DNA of 17,625 nt from Oscillospiraceae bacterium (GTDB lineage Bacteria; Bacillota; Clostridia; Oscillospirales; Ruminococcaceae). Positions 8,601-13,115 of this stretch are shown piece by piece (the first letter of the stretch is position 1; every line of letters starts with the position of its first letter). The notes beneath the pieces were generated by a model. That model did no database searches. It saw only the letters and a program-made list of their open reading frames with translations, and had not been told where the DNA came from. A program made the position numbers and the translations under genes. Location of the stretch: the NCBI GenBank assembly GCA_020024235.1, contig JAHHUA010000018.1, forward strand, positions 1 to 17,625. Reading direction: 5' to 3'.

Positions 8601-9397
8601 CAAAGGTTCTTATACCGGTATTCCCGGGTACAAACTGTGAATATGATACAGCCAGAGCTTTTGAAAAGGCAGGAGCAGAAACAGAAATTTTTGTAGTTAA
8701 TAACCTTAAGCCTGTAAGAATTAACGAATCTGTCTTAGCATTTGAAAAACTTATTAAGGAAGCTAATATCATAGCAATTCCCGGAGGATTTTCAGGTGGG
8801 GACGAGCCGGACGGTTCTGCTAAATTTATTGTTTCATTCTTTAGAAATCCAAGAATTACCCAGGCTGTCAGAGAGCTTTTACAAAAACGGGACGGACTTA
8901 TGCTGGGTATCTGCAATGGTTTTCAGGCTCTTATTAAACTGGGACTTGTACCATATGGTGATATTGTGGATATTGATGAAAACAGCCCCACAATTACATA
9001 TAATATAATCGGACGCCATCAATCAGGTCTTGTCAGAACAAGAATTGCCTCCAATAAATCCCCATGGCTTATGCACACCAATGTAGATGATATTCACACA
9101 GTGGCAATTTCCCATGGTGAAGGCAGATTTGTAATGCAGGAAGATGAACTTCAAAAGATGATTGAAAACGGTCAAATTGCCACACAATATGTGGATTTAG
9201 AAGGTAATCCGACACTTGATATAAGATATAACCCCAATGGTTCACTTTTGGCAGTGGAAGGTATCACATCTCCTGACGGCAGAGTTTTAGGTAAAATGGG
9301 ACATTCCGAAAGATCAGGCAAGGATATTTTCAAAAATATGGACGGAAACTCTGATCAACCTATTTTCCGTGGTGCTGTGGATTACTTTACAAAATAG
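5693..9397 (+). CDS. purL: Phosphoribosylformylglycinamidine synthase, single-chain form
   Basis: The fourth step of purine synthesis: FGAR + glutamine + ATP gives FGAM + glutamate + ADP + phosphate. The 1234-residue protein carries both activities on one chain, as in many Clostridia and streptococci, unlike the split PurS/PurQ/PurL of Bacillus. The synthetase half includes DTYWSDHCRHTTF, then NETHNHPTEIEPFGGAAT with nearby phosphate-binding glycines, and GGKTGRDGCGGATGSSKSH. The glutaminase domain begins at about residue 980 with VLIPVFPGTNCEYDTARAF. Its catalytic cysteine is C1074 in LGICNGFQ, and H1204 and E1206 (GHSERSG) complete the triad, so both halves look active. TAAGGAG precedes the ATG. 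No other pur gene and no purine riboswitch lie nearby, so the gene is detached from the usual pur operon. Confidence 0.97.
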   Translation: MSVKRVYVEKKPEFAVAADGIYTQLKNAYPECGITKVRLFNRYDVENITDKDFKYAVKTVFSEPPIDITYDELPKTEGYVLGIEYLPGQFDQRADSASVCISLFTQKERPIVKNARIYIFEGNISDETRENIKKFLINPVESREASLKLPKTLKDNFEIPTEVATVEGFISMSQTDLEKYILENGLAMDIDDILCCQDYFKNTEKRNPTITEVKMIDTYWSDHCRHTTFSTHLDSVKFECDEIQKSYENYLSIRENLGRTQKPVTLMDLATIGAKYLKKEGLLTNLDESEEINACSVKIKVNHDGNLEDWLLMFKNETHNHPTEIEPFGGAATCLGGAIRDPLSGRSFVYQAMRVTGAANPLAALSETKKGKLPQSKITSTAAQGYSSYGNQIGLATGQVSEIYHPGYVAKRLEAGAVIAAAPEENVIREVPEAGDVIILLGGKTGRDGCGGATGSSKSHTVDSLSACGAEVQKGNAPEERKIQRLFRNGEATRLIKRCNDFGAGGVSVAIGELADGLNINLDLVPKKYDGLDGTELAISESQERMAVVVRAIDMDKFIKLAEKENLSAIPVATVTNKNRLIMTWNDKKIVDLSRDFLNSNGADKHMNVVVKAPEYFSQTLEMKDIKTRWMENVSSLNVCSQKGIGERFDSTVGNGTVLMPFGGKHQLTPTQAMCAKIPVRYGDTNTCSLMSWGYNPEVSSRSPYAGAKSAVIESVAKLIATGGSRKRCWLSFQEFFEKLGRNEESWGKPMAALLGGLDAQLKLEVGAIGGKDSMSGTFEDISVPPTLISFAVSTANTQKVISPEFKKAGSHVYYIAPKYDEDMISDLDSVKEVMDKVEELIADGKVISAWTVGMGGISAGITKMCVGNGIGFKFSENVPENEMFNPVYGAFILEAKDSIDGALLLGETTEKYSIAVNDTEIDMEEVQMAWENKLEPIFPTKVPTPKIHVPKISYKAKTHASFGTKIAKPKVLIPVFPGTNCEYDTARAFEKAGAETEIFVVNNLKPVRINESVLAFEKLIKEANIIAIPGGFSGGDEPDGSAKFIVSFFRNPRITQAVRELLQKRDGLMLGICNGFQALIKLGLVPYGDIVDIDENSPTITYNIIGRHQSGLVRTRIASNKSPWLMHTNVDDIHTVAISHGEGRFVMQEDELQKMIENGQIATQYVDLEGNPTLDIRYNPNGSLLAVEGITSPDGRVLGKMGHSERSGKDIFKNMDGNSDQPIFRGAVDYFTK

Positions 9398-9408
9398 AGG
9401 ATAATTTT

Positions 9409-9813
9409 ATGAAAAATTTTAAAAACTACACACCAGAAAAATACAAAGAACCAAAGTTTCAGGAAATTGAAGAGGGGATTTACAAAACCAAGTCCCCTTA
9501 TGACAATGAAGATATTTTTGTAACATCTCTTACATTTGAATTTGAACCTCAATGCTATGAAGAGGCTGATGGTACCCCTCAGAATATGCCCCAGGTTCCC
9601 ATTGAGGGGATTTTAGATGAATTTTATGTATTTGTTACGGATTTCTATGAAGAATTAAATGAAACAAGTGAAATTACCTGTTATCAGGAGTTTGGTGCAT
9701 TGAATTTATCAAATATTCAAAGCTTGCGTAAACTTATCGGAAAACGCTTTTATGCCGTACCATACATAGATGAGGAAGATGAAGAAGAATACTATGAAAT
9801 GGTAATTGAATAA
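9409..9813 (+). CDS. Small acidic protein of unknown function downstream of purL
   Basis: I do not recognise this 134-residue protein. It starts 11 bases after the purL stop, with AGAGGATA as the likely ribosome site, so it is almost certainly translated from the purL transcript. It has no signal peptide or membrane segment. It is strongly acidic, ending in YIDEEDEEEYYEMVIE, with two cysteines (QCYEE and ITCYQE) and many aromatic residues, consistent with a small soluble globular protein. Codon use and base composition match the neighbours, and the frame is intact with an orderly start and stop, so it is probably a real gene. A hairpin at 9906-9927 follows. A role tied to purine synthesis would rest on position alone. 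Confidence 0.75.
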   Translation: MKNFKNYTPEKYKEPKFQEIEEGIYKTKSPYDNEDIFVTSLTFEFEPQCYEEADGTPQNMPQVPIEGILDEFYVFVTDFYEELNETSEITCYQEFGALNLSNIQSLRKLIGKRFYAVPYIDEEDEEEYYEMVIE

Positions 9814-9905
9814 TTTTTTCAGAATAAAACTAATTTTAAGTATGTTCTGTTGATATATTCTTTTGATTATCGATATATAATGAAATTAGCGATTCTCAAA
9901 AAAGA

Positions 9906-9927
9906 GGGGTATTTATTAAAATACCCC
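9906..9927 (+). terminator. Intrinsic terminator (or leader hairpin) before the YccF gene
   Basis: GGGGTATTT (9906-9914) and AAATACCCC (9919-9927) form a perfect nine-bp stem with a four-base loop, followed by a T-rich tract. It lies 93 bases after the stop at 9813 and most simply ends the mtaB-purL transcript. A promoter-like pair (TTGATA at 9850-9855, TATATA at 9874-9879) sits upstream, so for transcripts starting there the hairpin would be in the leader of the next gene. Confidence 0.7.
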
Positions 9928-9968
9928 TTAATTTATATAATTTTATAACAATTTATGGGGGGAAAAAT

Positions 9969-10328
9969 ATGGGATGCTTAGGTAATTTTTTGTGGTTTAT
10001 CTTTGGGGGATTTTTCAGCGGACTTGGTTGGATAATGGCAGGCTGTCTTTGGTGTATAACAATAATTGGAGCACCTGTGGGAGTACAATGTTTTAAATTT
10101 GCCGCACTGAGCTTTTTCCCTTTTGGTAAAAATGTAATTTACGGAGGGGGCACTGTTTCACTGCTTTGCAATATTATTTGGCTTATTGTGTCAGGTATAC
10201 CCATGGCTATATGTTCTGCAATTATGGGGGTACTTTGCTGTATCACAATAATCGGAATACCTTTTGGCATACAGCATTTTAAATTGGCAAAACTGGCTCT
10301 TATGCCCTTTGGAGCTATAGTGATGTAG
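9969..10328 (+). CDS. YccF-family membrane protein
   Basis: A 119-residue, very hydrophobic protein of the YccF (DUF307) family, whose function is not established. It is built from two similar halves. Residues about 4-56 include NFLWFIFGGF, CITIIGAPVGVQCFKFA and FFPFG. Residues about 65-119 include NIIWLIVSG, CITIIGIPFGIQHFKLA and LMPFG. The repeated CITIIG-P-G-Q-FK-A---PFG motif is the family hallmark and shows internal duplication. Several membrane-embedded segments are expected. The ATG at 9969 has a GGGGGG-rich ribosome site at about 9957-9962. The stop is eight bases before folA, so the two genes form a pair, although no functional link is known. Confidence 0.9.
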   Translation: MGCLGNFLWFIFGGFFSGLGWIMAGCLWCITIIGAPVGVQCFKFAALSFFPFGKNVIYGGGTVSLLCNIIWLIVSGIPMAICSAIMGVLCCITIIGIPFGIQHFKLAKLALMPFGAIVM

Positions 10329-10336
10329 GTGAAAAT

Positions 10337-10819
10337 ATGATAAATTTAATTGTTGCATATGATAAAAATAAACTAATCGGGGACGGAATTTATATGCCTT
10401 GGAATATCCCTGAAGATATGGCACATTTTAAAAAACTTACTATGGAAAATGTGGTTATATTCGGAAGAAAAACTTATGAAGGTATAGGCAGACCCTTGCC
10501 AAATCGCATAAATATAATAGTTTCAGATTCAAAAAATTTTTCTGGGGAAAATCTTTATACTGCCAAAACACTTGATGAAGCTATAAAAATGTTTCCTGAA
10601 AAAGAAATTTTTATAGCAGGTGGAAGGTCAATTTATAAACAGGCATTGCCTTTGTGTGATATACTCTATATAACGGAAATTGAAGGGGAATTTAAAGGAA
10701 ATACATATTTCCCGAATTTTGATGAAAGCCTTTATAAAAAAGAAATTATAGGTGAAACCTATGGGGAATATCACTGTAAATATATAAAAGCCACAAAACA
10801 AACTGACAAAAATCAGTAA
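10337..10819 (+). CDS. folA: Dihydrofolate reductase
   Basis: Reduces 7,8-dihydrofolate to tetrahydrofolate with NADPH, supplying one-carbon carriers for purine, thymidylate and methionine synthesis. The 160-residue length is normal. MPWNIPEDMAHFK at 20-32 is the substrate-site motif; D27 falls at the same number as the catalytic Asp of the E. coli enzyme. VIFGRKTYEGIGRPLPNR and later IFIAGGRSIYKQALP form the NADPH-binding elements, so the enzyme should be active. The start follows the YccF stop by eight bases with only a modest AGGTGA ribosome site, suggesting translational coupling. thyA, its usual partner, is not in the window. The C-terminal tail is Lys-rich. Confidence 0.96.
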   Translation: MINLIVAYDKNKLIGDGIYMPWNIPEDMAHFKKLTMENVVIFGRKTYEGIGRPLPNRINIIVSDSKNFSGENLYTAKTLDEAIKMFPEKEIFIAGGRSIYKQALPLCDILYITEIEGEFKGNTYFPNFDESLYKKEIIGETYGEYHCKYIKATKQTDKNQ

Positions 10820-10859
10820 TGCCTGTTTTCATTTCTAATATATAAAATTGCATAAAAAC

Positions 10860-10914
10860 CCCCTTGAGATTTTAATTAAAAACTTATTTAAAAGTTAGTA
10901 AAATTCTCAAGGGG
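10860..10914. terminator. Bidirectional terminator between folA and mrp
   Basis: CCCCTTGAGA (10860-10869) pairs with TCTCAAGGGG (10905-10914). The pairing continues inward as TTTTA (10870-10874) with TAAAA (10899-10903) past a one-base bulge, and an inner AACTT/AAGTT hairpin forms the tip. On the minus strand the stem runs into TTTTT, ideal for ending mrp. On the plus strand the following bases are AT-rich, and the hairpin lies 41 bases beyond the folA stop. It therefore serves two convergent genes. Confidence 0.82.
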
Positions 10915-10959
10915 TAAAATTAATTTTATATATTACTTAATTAAAAACCAAAGGCTATA

Positions 10960-11796
10960 TTACTGTTTGATAACATATTTGAGCAAATTTTCGGAAATAT
11001 CTTTCATCCACTGACTGTCAAAGTTTTCTATGTCACCATTATCACAGGAAGCGGCAAGAGCAGGTTCCACAGGTATTTCACCGATAACAGGAATACCTTT
11101 TTCTTTGGAAATTTGCTGAATTTTGCTTTCACCGAATATTTTTATTTTCTTTCCGCAGTCGGGACACTGAACATAGCTCATATTTTCAACCATGCCCAAA
11201 ATCGGAATATTCATTTTGTTAGCCATATTTACAGCTTTTTCAACAATCATGGAAACCAGTTCCTGAGGAGAAGTCACAATGATAATGCCGTCAACGGGAA
11301 TGGACTGGAATACAGTCAAAGGAACATCTCCTGTTCCGGGAGGCATATCAATAAACATAAAGTCAACATCATTCCAAAGAACATCTGACCAAAACTGTTT
11401 TACAATACCAGCAATAACAGGTCCTCTCCAAATAACCGGGTCAGTGGGGTTTTCCACCAAAAGGTTAAGAGACATAATTTTAATTCCTGTAGAAGTTTCG
11501 CTGGGGATAATACCGCTTTCATCACCTTTAGCCATACCGCTGATACCAAACATTTTAGGAATGGACGGTCCTGTAATATCAGCGTCCATAATAGCGGTTT
11601 TATAACCGTTTCTTTTGGAAACAACAGCGGATAAACCGGTTATAAATGATTTACCAACACCGCCTTTGCCACTGACAATACCGATAATTTTTTTTATTTT
11701 AGTACCTTCATGAGGTTTTTCCAAAAAACAATCTGCTTTTCTGTCACTGCATTTTTCCTGACACTGAGAGCAGTTGTGTGAACAATTAGAAGACAT
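10960..11796 (-). CDS. Mrp/NBP35-family P-loop ATPase, Fe-S cluster carrier
   Basis: A member of the Mrp/ApbC/NBP35 family, which binds and transfers [4Fe-4S] clusters as a dimer. The 278-residue chain has the deviant Walker A GKGGVGKS at 43-50, DADITGPSIPKMFG, the switch motif DMPPGTGDVPLT at 150-161, and the cluster-binding CPDC (C211, C214) after VENMSYVQ. The first 25 residues are unusually cysteine-rich (C5, C9, C12, C16, C23) and recall the extra N-terminal cluster site of NBP35, though the spacing is not the eukaryotic CX13CX2CX5C. With two radical SAM enzymes in the window, cluster supply is a plausible need, but no direct link is shown. The ribosome site is AAAGGA, 12 bases before the ATG. 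The gene has its own promoter and lies downstream of sigG. Confidence 0.93.
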   Translation of the reverse strand: MSSNCSHNCSQCQEKCSDRKADCFLEKPHEGTKIKKIIGIVSGKGGVGKSFITGLSAVVSKRNGYKTAIMDADITGPSIPKMFGISGMAKGDESGIIPSETSTGIKIMSLNLLVENPTDPVIWRGPVIAGIVKQFWSDVLWNDVDFMFIDMPPGTGDVPLTVFQSIPVDGIIIVTSPQELVSMIVEKAVNMANKMNIPILGMVENMSYVQCPDCGKKIKIFGESKIQQISKEKGIPVIGEIPVEPALAASCDNGDIENFDSQWMKDISENLLKYVIKQ

Positions 11797-11836
11797 AGCA
11801 AATATCAGTCCTTTCTGACATAAATTATCAATTTAT

Positions 11837-11865
11837 ATGTTATCACTAATTAAGATATAAGTCAA
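11837..11865 (-). promoter_or_regulatory. Promoter of the mrp-type gene
   Basis: On the minus strand, TTGACT (11860-11865) and TAACAT (11837-11842) are separated by 17 bases, 40 bases before the ATG. This gives the housekeeping Mrp gene an expression source independent of the forespore-specific sigG upstream. No terminator hairpin is visible between sigG and this promoter. Confidence 0.6.
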
Positions 11866-11909
11866 TATTATACTTAAATTGTAAATGATAAAAACTGTTC
11901 AAACTGAGT

Positions 11910-12674
11910 CTAATCTTTTATTTTAGAAAGGGCATTTTTTTCAATCCTTGATACCTGTGCCTGACTTATTCCTATTTCTTCTGCAACTTCCATTTGTGTT
12001 TTGCCTTTTATAAATCTGAGATTTAAAATTTCCCTGTCCCGCTGACTTAAAGCTTTTATGGTTTCTTTCATATGAATTTCATTTATCCAGTCATCATCGC
12101 AATTTCTGTCCCCAAGCTGATCCATAATAAAAACCGAATCCCCATCATCGGAATACATGGGTTCATAAATAGAAATAGGGTCAACCACTGCTTCCAAAGC
12201 CACTACAATTTCCGAAACAGGCATATTAAGTTCTGTGGAAATTTCATTTACAGTGGGTTCACGGTCAAATTTTGCTGTCAGTATTTCTTTTGTCTGCATG
12301 GCTTTATAAGCTAAATCACGGGTGGAACGGCTTACTCTCAGTGAGTTGTTATCCCTGAGAAATCTCCTGACTTCACCTAAAATCATAGGGACACCATAAG
12401 TCGAAAATTTAACCATTTTTGTAGTGTCAAAATTTTTTACAGCTTTAATTAATCCTATTACACCTACTTGAAATAAATCATCTGCTTCCTGTCCTCTGCT
12501 GCCCAATTTCTGCACCACACTTAAAACTAATTTCAGATTTCCGCATACTACCTTGTCCAAAGCATCTTTATCTCCGTTTTGAGCTTTTATAATAAGTTCA
12601 ATTTTTTCGTTTTCTTTCATGGTTTTTAATTCAGCGGTATTTATTCCGCATATTTCCACTTTATTATAATACAA
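11910..12674 (-). CDS. sigG: RNA polymerase sigma-G, late forespore sigma factor
   Basis: Directs transcription of late forespore genes (small acid-soluble proteins, germination proteins) after engulfment. The N-terminal NKVEICGINTAEL is the SigG signature. Region 2 follows (GNLKLVLSVVQKL, DDLFQVGVIGLIKAV, KFSTYGVPMILGEVRRFLRD, RVSRSTRD), then region 3, and a region 4 helix-turn-helix (GKTQMEVAEEIGISQAQVSR). There is no ATG in front of the signature. I chose the TTG at 12674, which gives MYYNKVEICG and 254 residues and lies seven bases after GGGAAG. A second in-frame TTG at 12689 would add five residues. In many spore formers sigG sits next to spoIIGA and sigE; here it stands alone, divergent from alaS and upstream of mrp. 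I could not fix a SigF/SigG-type promoter with confidence. Confidence 0.95.
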   Translation of the reverse strand: MYYNKVEICGINTAELKTMKENEKIELIIKAQNGDKDALDKVVCGNLKLVLSVVQKLGSRGQEADDLFQVGVIGLIKAVKNFDTTKMVKFSTYGVPMILGEVRRFLRDNNSLRVSRSTRDLAYKAMQTKEILTAKFDREPTVNEISTELNMPVSEIVVALEAVVDPISIYEPMYSDDGDSVFIMDQLGDRNCDDDWINEIHMKETIKALSQRDREILNLRFIKGKTQMEVAEEIGISQAQVSRIEKNALSKIKD

Positions 12675-12801
12675 ATTAACACTTCCCAATATCTTTTACC
12701 GAAAGTATTAACAATTTTTGCAGATACTAAACTATGAAAAAATTTCCAAGTATACATGAATTATTCTAAAGTCATACAGCAAATAAATACTGCTTTTGTT
12801 A

Positions 12802-12830
12802 TTGACATTTTTTAAATTTAAGTTTATAAT
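12802..12830 (+). promoter_or_regulatory. Perfect-consensus sigma-A promoter for the alaS T-box transcript
   Basis: TTGACA (12802-12807) and TATAAT (12825-12830) are exact consensus hexamers with the optimal 17-base spacer. Transcription should begin near 12837, about 280 bases before the alaS start codon. A strong constitutive promoter is expected where control is by attenuation in the leader. Confidence 0.92.
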
Positions 12831-12836
12831 GTCTTT

Positions 12837-13086
12837 ATTATAATAAAATAACAAGCTGTGAAGAGAAAAACCGCTGTAATAATTCGCCACAGAGAAAAAA
12901 GCAAAAGGTGAGAGCTTTTACGAAAAAAAGGCGGGGGCTGTCTCGGAGCTTCGGTGAATAAAACACCGACGTAATATATGCGTTAAATTTACTAGAGTGA
13001 CAGCTTTTTAAATTATGCTGTAATATGGGTGGTACCACGGAATTTATGCTTTCGTCCCTTTTTTTGAGGGGATGAAAGCTTTTTTT
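12837..13086 (+). promoter_or_regulatory. T-box leader (tRNA-Ala sensing riboswitch) of alaS
   Basis: A T-box RNA that reads tRNA-Ala charging. The Stem I base pairs AAGCT (12853-12857) with AGCTT (12947-12951). GAGA (12863-12866) pairs with TCTC (12941-12944). Just above, the specifier GCT (12937-12939) is followed by the expected purine, and CCGC (12871-12874) pairs with GCGG (12931-12934). The distal part has AGAGA and GGTGAGAGC (12907-12915). Stem III is CGGTG/CACCG (12952-12956, 12964-12968). The T-box core GGGTGGTACCACGG lies at 13027-13040; its TGGT (13030-13033) matches the ACCA end of tRNA-Ala (A73 discriminator). TCCC within the terminator stem can pair with GGG of the core to form the antiterminator. 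Uncharged tRNA-Ala should allow read-through. Confidence 0.95.
13048..13086 (+). terminator. T-box regulated terminator before alaS
   Basis: GCTTTCGTCCC pairs with GGGGATGAAAGC (stem 13048-13079, including G-T pairs), followed by seven T (13080-13086). Its 5' arm contains the TCCC that would otherwise join the antiterminator with the T-box core, so the two structures are mutually exclusive. It is the off state of the alaS leader. Confidence 0.93.
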
Positions 13087-13115
13087 GTAAACTAAAATAA
13101 GGAGAGATATATTTT

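Noticed and set aside
12690..12780. SigF/SigG-type promoter for sigG (GTATA about 14 bases before CATAGTT on the minus strand)
   Set aside because: The spacing is shorter than I expect for forespore promoters and the -10 match is imperfect; not strong enough to list.
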